The notes below the pieces were generated by a model. It was not told the DNA's origin. It did no database searches and saw only the letters and a program-made list of their open reading frames with translations. Of a stretch of DNA of 33,664 bases, positions 24,618 through 31,618 are shown piece by piece. Within the stretch, counting starts at the first letter, position 1; each line of letters opens with the position of its first letter. Origin of the DNA: Calditrichota bacterium (GTDB taxonomy: Bacteria; Electryoneota; AABM5-125-24; Hatepunaeales; Hatepunaeaceae); NCBI GenBank assembly GCA_018644935.1, contig JABGPL010000045.1, positions 1 through 33,664 on the forward strand, read 5' to 3'. The position numbers were made by a program, and so were the translations under genes.

Positions 24618-26183
24618 TTATTCCTGTCCCATCAAGCGCAGTGCCCTTAATATTCGTCGCGTATAAGGTCCTAGCATCAGTTCACGGAGTGGGATATCTG
24701 TTCCAGTTTTAAAGTACTCAGGTCCTTCTGAAATTGTTCCATCAGGTTCCCAATCACTCTCGTTGCCTCCGATTGTACAATCTACAGTGTCTACTCTGGT
24801 GGGCAGCCTTCGGAAATTAAAATGCGGATACTCCCCGAGATTGATACCGCTTTTTTGAAATCTGTCGAATAGAACTTGGTAATTGGCCAAATTATCAGGG
24901 ATATCCCCGTCAATACTGGTGACATTTAACACGTCCTGAAAATATGTCCTCATATCCCGGGCATGGTGGAATTGAACTAAGTGAAAGAGTGAATCGCAAT
25001 ATGTTCTGCCAGGATTTGCACTTGAATTTAACATATTGTTGCTTAATATCGACCTTTTGGCGTGATTAATATCCTTCTCCCTGTCATTGAAGTGCATCAG
25101 GGCATCTCCAAGGTTCTCACCATTCAGATAGTACTCATCAGAGTTGAGATGATTAAAATCATCTGGTTCGTTATTCAAGGGTCTCAAGAGATCATCAGGG
25201 GGTGGTAACTGCAGATGGAAATTATTATTGTTATCGATATTTTTACCTTTTTCAGGAAAAATTTCAGTCACAAAACTTCCGATCTCACCTGAGTTATGCG
25301 GGTCGTCAGTTTTAGCTTCAAGATAATCATAATTAAACTCACCCAGGTCACAATCATCGGTTGAATTTAATGGACTGTACCAACCGCGCATTTTGTCTTT
25401 CATCTGTGGTATATCGACTCGATTTTCAGCCGCAAAAATCTCTCCGCTATCACCATCGAGATAGAGAGTCGGTTGCAGCACGGGGTCGGGTGTTGTAATC
25501 TCAATTTCATAGGTGCTACGGAGGTGAATCGTGTTACTCTGAGTTTCAAATGGTATGTAAACCGGCCTCACAACACAGTCTCTAAAACTCGCGGTGAAAG
25601 CTTTTTTTGCAATGGATCTTGCTTGATCGAGTGTGAGTGAAAACTCCCCGACTGTTTCTGAGCCAAATCCTTGAGCTTTAAGTGCTGTAATTTCACCCCT
25701 GTCATTTATGCTTAGAATAAGAAATGAATCATAAACTGGAACTCTGCTGATCTCTGGCTGGATATAGATAAGCGTCCAGTTGAGTGCCTGCCGGATTGAC
25801 AAGATATTCAGTGTTATATTCTCTAACCCCGATTCATTTAACCAGGATTGAGCGAATAATCTTGATGTTTCTGAAATTGCATTTCCGTTTTCGCCAGAAA
25901 ATCCTAAATCAAGTGGTTGATCATAAGAGCGCGAAATGGTCTTGGAGTTTTCATAAAGCAGATTGTCCCAACCGGATTCGGGTGAAAAATTGTTTTCAAA
26001 AGGTATCGTGTCAGGGGCATCCAATAATTCGCTAGGCGGGTAGAGCGGCTCAGAGGTATCCGATGACAATCTATCAACATTGCCTTCTTTCAATAGAGCC
26101 TGCACAGGATTAACAACAGACAATATGGTTATTAAGACTAGAAGAATATATATTCTTTCGATCAGTACGAGTTTTCCAAACAT
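24618..26183 (-). CDS. Secreted pseudoprotease: FTP propeptide paralog lacking the zinc site
   Basis: 521 residues with GAGGAGAAC before the ATG. Residues 1-256 align with the metalloprotease downstream residue for residue without gaps: the signal peptide, SRSY..PLDLG, RQALNWTLIYIQPEI, VPVYDSFLILSIN, LKAQGFGSETVG and ending GEIFAAENRV. After about residue 270 the catalytic domain is largely missing: there is no HEYGH, no NEAWAD and no catalytic His. Similarity returns at TYCDSLFHLVQFHHARD (394-410) and GDIPDNLANYQVLFDRFQKSGINLGEYPHF. The net loss is about 133 residues. The CARDB-like, amidotransferase-like and T9SS regions are absent. The frame is intact, so this is a remodelled, probably expressed protein rather than a broken gene. 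A role as inhibitor or folding helper of the neighbouring protease is inference. It starts 14 nt after the permease stop. Confidence 0.85.
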   Translation of the reverse strand: MFGKLVLIERIYILLVLITILSVVNPVQALLKEGNVDRLSSDTSEPLYPPSELLDAPDTIPFENNFSPESGWDNLLYENSKTISRSYDQPLDLGFSGENGNAISETSRLFAQSWLNESGLENITLNILSIRQALNWTLIYIQPEISRVPVYDSFLILSINDRGEITALKAQGFGSETVGEFSLTLDQARSIAKKAFTASFRDCVVRPVYIPFETQSNTIHLRSTYEIEITTPDPVLQPTLYLDGDSGEIFAAENRVDIPQMKDKMRGWYSPLNSTDDCDLGEFNYDYLEAKTDDPHNSGEIGSFVTEIFPEKGKNIDNNNNFHLQLPPPDDLLRPLNNEPDDFNHLNSDEYYLNGENLGDALMHFNDREKDINHAKRSILSNNMLNSSANPGRTYCDSLFHLVQFHHARDMRTYFQDVLNVTSIDGDIPDNLANYQVLFDRFQKSGINLGEYPHFNFRRLPTRVDTVDCTIGGNESDWEPDGTISEGPEYFKTGTDIPLRELMLGPYTRRILRALRLMGQE

Positions 26184-26197
26184 GTTCTCCTCACAAA

Positions 26198-26896
26198 TTA
26201 TGACAAGAAAGACTTTCGTCTGGTGAACATAACTATATAAGTTACGATAACAATTAGCGCAAGTAAACTATATGCACCGGCACTGTGATGTGAAAAAAGA
26301 GATTTGAAGAATAATTTGAAGATATTTCCCACAAACTCAACCTCAAACTTCCCGGCTAAGACCATCAGCAACGCGCCAATGGAAAGAACAGCAATGCCTG
26401 TGTTTCTTACCCAAATATACATTCTGCTATATTCGACCCACATTAATGTCAGGAAAATCATTGTGAGCCATAAACCGTTAACTGTTAAAAGATTCAATAC
26501 TGTCTGTGATTTGGGGTCGATGTCGACAGAAAGCAGGGAGATTGTAAACAAGACAACAAGAAACTGAGATATTAGTATAATTGGCATTATATGAGATAAT
26601 GCAAATTGAAGTGGTGTCAGAGGCAACATTGATCTGATAGAAACACCGCTTTTTGATCGGAATCGAATGAAATATCTTATCAAAACGGGTATTGTAGTGA
26701 ACATTCCAAAAAACATAATCGCAGCACTCACATAAACAAGCAGCTGTATATTTAGTCCATCTGTAGCAGGTAGATCATTTATGACACCTATCTTGAGAAG
26801 GCTAATGATTATATTAAGTGGCATAGTCATCAGGAGAACAGAAATTAGAATCCGAACCCAATTATATTTAAGTTCTGCCAACAGAATATTCCACAT
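26198..26896 (-). CDS. ABC transporter permease-like membrane protein
   Basis: 232 residues with about six hydrophobic segments (for example ILISVLLMTMPLNIIISLL, VSAAIMFFGMFTTIPVLIRYF, IMPIILISQFLVVLFTISLL, LLALIVIVTYIVMFTRR), fitting the ABC2/YtrC-D-like permease subunits. Its ATG overlaps the last base of the ATPase gene stop (TAATG), and AGGAGG lies just upstream, so translation is coupled. The partner ATPase is the YtrB type. Transporters of this architecture, usually under a GntR/YtrA repressor, are linked to cell-envelope stress or peptide antibiotics in Firmicutes; the substrate here is unknown. Confidence 0.82.
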   Translation of the reverse strand: MWNILLAELKYNWVRILISVLLMTMPLNIIISLLKIGVINDLPATDGLNIQLLVYVSAAIMFFGMFTTIPVLIRYFIRFRSKSGVSIRSMLPLTPLQFALSHIMPIILISQFLVVLFTISLLSVDIDPKSQTVLNLLTVNGLWLTMIFLTLMWVEYSRMYIWVRNTGIAVLSIGALLMVLAGKFEVEFVGNIFKLFFKSLFSHHSAGAYSLLALIVIVTYIVMFTRRKSFLS

Positions 26897-27768
26897 TAGT
26901 TGTCCTCCTTTCTTAAGATCCAGACCACGATCTCATCGAGACTAAGTCTGTTTGATTTGATATCTTCTACATCATATATTTTGAGTGCTTCCAATGTGGA
27001 ATCACAGATTTCGCTGATAACCAGGTGATCTTTGCCATCAACTTTATAATTCACAACGCCCGGTAAATCGAATTTAGGATTATCTGATCTGAAGGTTATT
27101 TTCCGCCAGACATTAGTCAGATCATCCTTGGCAGATCGTCTTTTAATGTCTCCGTCTCTGATGAAAACCAACTCATCAGCCATTGCACCCAGATCTGAAA
27201 TATTGTGAGTTGAATAGAAAATTGTCTGGTTCTCATCAGCGAGTAGCTCCCACAGAGTTTCAAGCAGTTCAGCTCGAATTAGCGGATCTAATCCAGAGGT
27301 TGGCTCATCCAATAGTAGTAGTTTTGGACGTCGTGCCAAAACACTGATCAGAGATAACTTGACCCGATTTCCCTTAGACATCTTACTGGCTTTCTTTTTG
27401 ATCGGACATTCCAATCGTTTCACCAATTCATCCGCGAAACTCTGCGACCATGAAGGATAGAACCTTGAGACAAACTTCAAATTGCTGGCACCGGACCAGT
27501 TCTCGTAAAAATTCGGTTCATCAACAACATAACCGACATCGAATTTCCAGGTTGTGTCGTTAAGGACTAAAGGTTTATCTACAATTGTAATCGAGCCAGT
27601 GTCTGGAACGATGAGTCCGGAAAGACAATTCAACAGTGTAGTCTTTCCAGATCCATTTGGACCGACTAATCCGGAAACCTGACCGGGTTTGAGATTTAGA
27701 TTTATAGGACCAAGTTTAAAATCTTTGAATGATTTGACCATATCATCTATTTGAAAAGCAGATATCAT
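26896..27768 (-). CDS. ABC transporter ATP-binding protein (YtrB-like)
   Basis: A 290-residue single-domain ATPase. Walker A is GLVGPNGSGKTTLLN, the signature helix is the divergent SKMSKGNRVKLSL in place of LSGGQ, Walker B is KLLLLDEPTSGLD, and the H-loop His is in IFYSTHNISD. The SKGNRVKLSL signature and the C-terminal extension (about 215-290) are typical of exporters with GntR/YtrA regulators. The ATG overlaps the repressor stop (ATGA) with AGGAGG upstream, and the stop overlaps the permease start, so the three genes form a tightly coupled operon. It energises the permease at the inner membrane. Confidence 0.95.
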   Translation of the reverse strand: MISAFQIDDMVKSFKDFKLGPINLNLKPGQVSGLVGPNGSGKTTLLNCLSGLIVPDTGSITIVDKPLVLNDTTWKFDVGYVVDEPNFYENWSGASNLKFVSRFYPSWSQSFADELVKRLECPIKKKASKMSKGNRVKLSLISVLARRPKLLLLDEPTSGLDPLIRAELLETLWELLADENQTIFYSTHNISDLGAMADELVFIRDGDIKRRSAKDDLTNVWRKITFRSDNPKFDLPGVVNYKVDGKDHLVISEICDSTLEALKIYDVEDIKSNRLSLDEIVVWILRKEDN

Positions 27769-28145
27769 GATTCCTCCTGCCTAAATATCTCAGCGACTAC
27801 TGTCTGGATATCACCGTGCGTTAGTCCTTCACTAATGGCTGCCGATAAAATGGGTTCAAATGATTCCATCAGCCTCTTTTTTGCCATTTCCTTCCTCTGA
27901 ACCAAACTTAAATCAGACACGAAACTCCCCTTTGTTCGTTTTGAGAAAATCAGACCTTCCCGTCCTAGATGATCATATGAAGTCTGAACCGTAATTACGC
28001 TGACCCGCAGTTCGAGCGCCATCGCTCGAATCGAGGGAAGTGATTCCCCTGGCGGCATCTCACCGGTCAGTATCCGGGCTCTGAGTTGCCTTGTAATTTG
28101 ACTGTGCAGCGGTTCTGACGACAGTTCTGTAAGATTTAAAAGCAT
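27765..28145 (-). CDS. GntR-family transcriptional regulator, YtrA subfamily
   Basis: 126 residues, the short form of GntR proteins. The N-terminal winged helix-turn-helix is complete: PLHSQITRQLRARILTGEM, PPGESLPSIRAMALELRVS, VITVQTSYDHLGREGLI and KRTKGSFVS. The effector region is only a short helical tail (residues about 78-126), as in YtrA-type repressors that sit in front of ABC transporter genes. GAGGA lies upstream of the ATG. The promoter of this gene contains a near-perfect palindrome over its -10 box (28158-28180), so autorepression is likely. The effector is unknown; members of this subfamily often respond to envelope-active compounds. Confidence 0.93.
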   Translation of the reverse strand: MLLNLTELSSEPLHSQITRQLRARILTGEMPPGESLPSIRAMALELRVSVITVQTSYDHLGREGLIFSKRTKGSFVSDLSLVQRKEMAKKRLMESFEPILSAAISEGLTHGDIQTVVAEIFRQEES

Positions 28146-28157
28146 GTTGTGTCCTCA

Positions 28158-28180
28158 TTGTACATATTCAATATATACAA
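28158..28180. promoter_or_regulatory. Palindromic operator over the GntR operon promoter
   Basis: The 11-bp half-sites TTGTACATATT and AATATATACAA surround a central C and match at 10 of 11 positions. The site covers the predicted -10 box of the minus-strand promoter and ends 12 nt before the repressor start codon. GntR dimers bind sites of this size and symmetry, so it is the best candidate for autoregulation. Confidence 0.75.
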
Positions 28181-28197
28181 TAAAGACAAAAAGTCAA
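28170..28197 (-). promoter_or_regulatory. Sigma70-type promoter of the GntR-ABC operon
   Basis: On the minus strand there is a -35 box TTGACT (28192-28197), a 16-nt spacer and a -10 box TATATT (28170-28175), which ends 24 nt before the ATG at 28145. The -10 lies inside the palindrome at 28158-28180, as for a repressor that blocks RNA polymerase. Confidence 0.65.
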
Positions 28198-28258
28198 GGG
28201 GATTTTTGAGATTTTGCAATTTTTTGTGAAAATAAGATTGTTTTTACGGAAAGATCTA

Positions 28259-28290
28259 AATATTATTTAAACATAATATTAACATATAAT
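28259..28290 (+). promoter_or_regulatory. Palindrome and -10 box upstream of the unknown three-gene cassette
   Basis: A perfect inverted repeat AATATTAT (28259-28266) and ATAATATT (28273-28280) with a 6-nt spacer is followed at once by TATAAT (28285-28290), 21 nt before the ATG of the first cassette gene. No good -35 box is seen, since the palindrome occupies its place. This may be an activator or repressor site distinct from the GntR one. Confidence 0.55.
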
Positions 28291-28311
28291 CTATTAGTCT
28301 ATGGAGGAAAA

Positions 28312-28848
28312 ATGGCTGCTACACTTACAGTAGCGAGTATTATTGGTACACCAAAAATTTTAGACGGTCAGTTTGCTGCCTTAAGAAGTAGCGTTAGTGA
28401 TATGTTGAACAACAAAAATGCAAAAATCTTATCACTGCAATCAATTGTTAATCAGGACAATCCCGACATTATCCTTTTGGAACAGGATGATGAGGTCGTT
28501 ATATCATTCTCTCCTGATTCTACAGGTGATGATGAACAAGGGTTGAAGTGTTACCAAAATGCTGGCTGCAAAGTTGAATCTGTTTCAGGATCTGTCTACG
28601 TTATTTCAAATGAGGTATTAAATTACTCTGATGGTCCAGATGATGCTTACACAAATCCCAACCGAATCGTTGCCTCCAAAGGCAACAAAGTAAACGGAGG
28701 TTACATCCTTGGTGGAAAATCCGACAATTTCTCGGTAAAATTCTCAGGAAGATCTGGTGGTGTTGCTATACTACTCCCCTCATCAGACAAATTATTTGGA
28801 TTCAATACAGAGGTTCTTGTAGATGAAGAAGGGACGGTCAGATTATGA
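28312..28848 (+). CDS. Uncharacterised small beta-rich protein, cassette gene 1
   Basis: 178 residues with a strong GGAGG before the ATG. No signal peptide, membrane segment or catalytic motif is visible, so it is probably cytoplasmic unless exported by another route. It is acidic and strand-rich. It is paralogous to the next gene: shared blocks include GTPKI..GQ near residue 12, NPDIILL near 50, QG, VSG.VYV, YSD...AY.N..RI.AS, GG..IL and LFGF..EVLV.E at the end. I do not recognise the family. It is divergent from the GntR-ABC-protease operon and is followed by a 7-bp hairpin. A structural, toxin-immunity or carrier role cannot be separated from sequence alone. Confidence 0.8.
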   Translation: MAATLTVASIIGTPKILDGQFAALRSSVSDMLNNKNAKILSLQSIVNQDNPDIILLEQDDEVVISFSPDSTGDDEQGLKCYQNAGCKVESVSGSVYVISNEVLNYSDGPDDAYTNPNRIVASKGNKVNGGYILGGKSDNFSVKFSGRSGGVAILLPSSDKLFGFNTEVLVDEEGTVRL

Positions 28849-28863
28849 ATTGTCGTAGTTAAA

Positions 28864-28879
28864 CACTAGAGTTCTAGTG
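28864..28879 (+). terminator. Compact hairpin after cassette gene 1
   Basis: A perfect 7-bp stem, CACTAGA (28864-28870) and TCTAGTG (28873-28879), has a 2-nt loop and stands 15 nt after the stop. No long T-run follows (CAAATTTTC), so it may be a partial terminator or an mRNA-stabilising hairpin. Confidence 0.55.
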
Positions 28880-28924
28880 CAAATTTTCATTAACAATATA
28901 TTTATCATTCTAAGGAAAGAAATT

Positions 28925-29443
28925 ATGGCTTCAATCATTTCTATCAGCAGCGTGGCAGGTACGCCCAAGATAATAGAAGGTCAGTATGTATCGCTACGAG
29001 ACAGTTTTAACGATAGGTGGAATAACACCAACTCATCTATTATTTCTCCACCAGTTACATTGACACCAGCTAATCCAGATATTATCCTCTTAAGGAAAGG
29101 TGATACTGTAACAATAGACTACTCCGCTGACGTTGGAGGTAATGATGGACAAGGGTGGCTGTGCTTTCCAAACTCCAAAGCAGAGGTTACCACTGTATCT
29201 GGGAACGTCTACATAACCTCGTTTAAATCTCTTAAATATTCAGATTCACGAAGTGAAGCATACTCTAACTCTGATCGAATAGCTGCATCTGTTGGATTAT
29301 TGGTGGGTGGTAGTACAATACTGGCTGACAAATCCAGTAGTTTTTCTATTAAGTTGACAGGTATTGAGGGTGAAGCCCATTTATTTGGTTTTGTGCATCC
29401 TGAAGTTTGGGTTGAAGAGGATGAAAACACTGTTACAATATGA
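28925..29443 (+). CDS. Uncharacterised small beta-rich protein, cassette gene 2 (paralog of gene 1)
   Basis: 172 residues from the ATG at 28925, chosen because AAGGAAAG precedes it and because MASIISISSVAGTPKI then aligns with the N-terminus of the first cassette protein (MAATLTVASIIGTPKI). The two align over their full length with only small gaps, apparently one-third or more identical by eye, so they come from a tandem duplication. It has no signal peptide, cysteine pair or catalytic motif. Surface-like segments differ most (for example VNQDNPDI versus LTPANPDI, and RSGGVAILLPSSDK versus IEGEAH), while the strand cores are kept. It is followed by its own 7-bp hairpin. Function unknown. Confidence 0.8.
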   Translation: MASIISISSVAGTPKIIEGQYVSLRDSFNDRWNNTNSSIISPPVTLTPANPDIILLRKGDTVTIDYSADVGGNDGQGWLCFPNSKAEVTTVSGNVYITSFKSLKYSDSRSEAYSNSDRIAASVGLLVGGSTILADKSSSFSIKLTGIEGEAHLFGFVHPEVWVEEDENTVTI

Positions 29444-29458
29444 ATTGAGCTAAAATAA

Positions 29459-29475
29459 CTCCAGAGATTCTGGAG
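29459..29475 (+). terminator. Compact hairpin after cassette gene 2
   Basis: A perfect 7-bp stem, CTCCAGA (29459-29465) and TCTGGAG (29469-29475), has a 3-nt loop, stands 15 nt after the stop and is followed by CACAAAAT. Position and layout repeat the hairpin after gene 1, although the bases differ. Confidence 0.55.
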
Positions 29476-29539
29476 CACAAAATCTCATACAGCTAAAGAG
29501 TAATGTAAAGCATTTTTTGATCCAAAAATTGAGGAAAAA

Positions 29540-29902
29540 ATGAAATCAGAAAGCAAAAGGTCCTGTCGATGGTGTGTAGATTATTCTAACCTGGAAACGC
29601 AATACAGTGCTTATTCAAAATTGGTCTTTGAGACTGATGATTTTAAAGGATTCGAGGCAGGTGTTGTTCACGGCTCAGAATTGAAAACAAGTTTCGAGGA
29701 ATTAATGAAAAATCCAGAAAAGACTACAGTTGATTTTCCAGGCTTGATTATTATTCCGAGGGAGCACCTGAATGCTATTGATGAGGAATTTAAGCAGCTT
29801 GTTATACAAACTCTGGAACCAATGGGATATACACCTCATCATTGGGATCGTAAATTTAATAAAGGTGGACATCCCGTTATCAGTTTTAAAAAAACAAGCT
29901 AA
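29540..29902 (+). CDS. Uncharacterised CxxC protein, cassette gene 3
   Basis: 120 residues with GAGG before the ATG. A CRWC pair lies at residues 9-12, the only cysteines in the protein. The middle has a predicted helical region (SELKTSFEELMKNP) and a hydrophobic strand FPGLIIIPREHL. The C-terminal third is LEPMGYTPHHWDRKFNKGGH with clustered His, Trp and Asp. There is no signal peptide. The CxxC could bind metal or be redox active, but a second metal pair is missing; His residues might complete a site. I recognise no family. Its spacing (96 nt after gene 2) and orientation suggest that it belongs with the two paralogs. A short TCACT-AA-AGTGA hairpin (29924-29935) follows. Confidence 0.75.
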   Translation: MKSESKRSCRWCVDYSNLETQYSAYSKLVFETDDFKGFEAGVVHGSELKTSFEELMKNPEKTTVDFPGLIIIPREHLNAIDEEFKQLVIQTLEPMGYTPHHWDRKFNKGGHPVISFKKTS

Positions 29903-29973
29903 GATAATAAAGTAGACTTGTTTTCACTAAAGTGATTTACAGCTCGACATTGTGATTAAAAAAGTTTTGTGGT

Positions 29974-30041
29974 TTGGATTCTCCGAGCAGGGATTTGTTC
30001 AGCCAAAAATATTTCGATTTCCCTGAGCTCGGAGAGTCCAA
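29974..30041. repeat. TCCGAG inverted-repeat element between convergent genes
   Basis: The left arm at 29974-29993 (TTGGATTCTCCGAGC then AGGGA) pairs with the right arm at 30020-30041 (TCCCT, GAGCTCGGAGAGTCCAA) over about 20 bp with one mismatch and a 2-nt bulge; the loop is about 26 nt. It ends three bases before the aldehyde dehydrogenase stop codon and could serve as a bidirectional terminator. Confidence 0.8.
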
Positions 30042-30044
30042 GCT

Positions 30045-31481
30045 CTATATTTCCCCTATCCTATTCAAAACCAAAAGCCGGATTTCACTCATATCTTCCA
30101 TAGCATATTTTACCCCTTCACGTCCAAGTCCACTGTCCTTCACACCACCATAAGGCATGTTATCAACTCGGAGGGAGGGGATGTCGTTTATTACCACTCC
30201 ACCAACTTCGAGCTCATTCCAGGCATAGAAAGCGTGATGGATGTTGTTGGTGAAGATGCCTGCTTGCAATCCGAAATCACTGTCGTTGACTTTGGCTATT
30301 GCGTCCTTAAACTCGCTGAATTTTTCAACGACTGCTACTGGACCAAATACCTCCTGACAGACGACATTATCTTCTGGTTTTGCACCCTCTAACCATGTTG
30401 CTTCGATTGTTACGCCATCTCGTTTGGCTCCACACAGTGCTTTCGCACCATTGCTGACAGCCTCCGAAATCCAGCCGTCAATTCGATCAGCTTCCTTCTG
30501 GCTTATGATAGGTCCCATTGAGGTTTTTTCGTCAATTGGGTCGCCCGATTTCAGTTTTCGAGCTCGGTCAATTAGCATTGGTACCAGCTGATCATAAAGA
30601 TCCTCATGGATAAATACACGCTGAACACCGATGCAGGATTGACCTGATTGATAGAAAGCACCGAAGGTAATCCTGTCAGCTGCGAACTCCAGATCTGTGT
30701 CCTTATCAACAATACATCCGGCATTACCACCGAGTTCGAGCACAACCTTCTTCTTTCCGGATTTCGCTTTCAGAGCCCACCCCACATCAGGTGATCCAGT
30801 GAAAGAGAGCAATTTCAGGCGGTCATCGGTCGTGAATAGACCAGCACCATCCCGCGTAGCGGGGAGGATGCTGAACGCTCCCTCCGGAAGATCCGTCTCT
30901 GCCAAGATTTCACCAATGATTAGTGCGCCGATTGGAGTTAGAGATGCCGGTTTCAGGACAAATGGACACCCCACTGCTATTGCTGGAGCAATTTTATGGG
31001 CGGTTAGATTCAACGGGAAATTAAACGGACTGATGAATGAGCAAGGACCTATTGGAACGCGTTTGGTGATTGATTCATAGCCTTCGGCGCGGGGAGAAAT
31101 GTCAAGCGGTAAATACTCACCGCTAAATCTGACAGCTTCTTCAGCTGCAATTCTGAAAGTGTCAATCAGACGAGTTACCTCTCCGCGAGCATCTTTAATC
31201 GGTTTGCCAGCCTCAACACACAGCGAGTAAGCAAGTTCATCATATCTTTCCTGAAATCGTCTGACGCAATGGTGCAGTATCTCTGCCTTTTTAAATGACG
31301 GCAGTTTGCGCATCGGATCAGCCGCTTTCACAGACCATTCGATGGCTTCATCAATTGTCTGCGGATCTGCCATTGCAACCTTCGTAACCAGCTCACCGGA
31401 GTATTTATTCCTGACCTCGAGGTCAGTGTTTGCATAAACTGGCTTATTTGCCAGATAATATGGGTATTTTTCTTTTAACAT
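30045..31481 (-). CDS. Aldehyde dehydrogenase (NAD(P)-dependent, ALDH superfamily)
   Basis: 478 residues, the normal length. The coenzyme-binding segment is SPFNFPLNLTAHKIAPAIAVGCPFVLKPA. The general base Glu249 lies in LELGGNAG and the catalytic Cys283 in QSGQSCIGVQR. Their 34-residue spacing is the same as Glu268/Cys302 in classical enzymes. The sequence (GPCSFISPFNFPLN, GQSCIGVQR, PSLRVDNMPYGGVKDSGLGREG) resembles lactaldehyde or non-phosphorylating glyceraldehyde-3-phosphate type dehydrogenases, but the substrate is uncertain. It oxidises aldehydes to acids in the cytoplasm. It lies downstream of a ThDP enzyme on the same strand, with only a repeat element between, so the pair probably forms an operon in which the dehydrogenase may handle an aldehyde related to the carboligase or decarboxylase reaction; this is inference. 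Confidence 0.93.
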   Translation of the reverse strand: MLKEKYPYYLANKPVYANTDLEVRNKYSGELVTKVAMADPQTIDEAIEWSVKAADPMRKLPSFKKAEILHHCVRRFQERYDELAYSLCVEAGKPIKDARGEVTRLIDTFRIAAEEAVRFSGEYLPLDISPRAEGYESITKRVPIGPCSFISPFNFPLNLTAHKIAPAIAVGCPFVLKPASLTPIGALIIGEILAETDLPEGAFSILPATRDGAGLFTTDDRLKLLSFTGSPDVGWALKAKSGKKKVVLELGGNAGCIVDKDTDLEFAADRITFGAFYQSGQSCIGVQRVFIHEDLYDQLVPMLIDRARKLKSGDPIDEKTSMGPIISQKEADRIDGWISEAVSNGAKALCGAKRDGVTIEATWLEGAKPEDNVVCQEVFGPVAVVEKFSEFKDAIAKVNDSDFGLQAGIFTNNIHHAFYAWNELEVGGVVINDIPSLRVDNMPYGGVKDSGLGREGVKYAMEDMSEIRLLVLNRIGEI

Positions 31482-31501
31482 ATTTGTTTCCTTGCTTAAT
31501 C

Positions 31502-31609
31502 AGTAGGTCGAACATTCTGTTCGACTATCCGCCGAAGGCGGATTCCTTTCGTGACCTTCAAGCTGAATCACGCTTCGCGTGATGGACAGGCAGGAATGCC
31601 TATCCTACT
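31502..31609. repeat. Four-hairpin palindromic element between ThDP enzyme and ALDH genes
   Basis: Terminal AGTAGG (31502-31507) and CCTACT (31604-31609) enclose four stem-loops: GTCGAACA/TGTTCGAC (31507-31525), ATCCGCC/GGCGGAT (31527-31543), ATCACGC/GCGTGAT (31567-31583) and AGGCA/TGCCT (31588-31601). Three of them have 3-nt loops. The element nearly fills the 137-nt gap between the two genes. Its style matches dispersed REP- or MITE-like repeats. Confidence 0.85.
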
Positions 31610-31618
31610 TTTCGTCAA

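Noticed and set aside
24618..26183. Pseudogene or frameshift explanation for the missing protease domain
   Set aside because: The frame is continuous for 521 codons, similarity to the neighbour resumes in the same frame after the missing zinc region, and the signal peptide and ribosome-binding site are intact. A remodelled functional gene fits better.
28312..29443. RiPP precursor peptides or phage tail proteins as identity of the two paralogs
   Set aside because: They are too long and lack a leader/core pattern for peptide precursors, no modification enzyme or phage gene is near, and no specific sequence match could be recalled.
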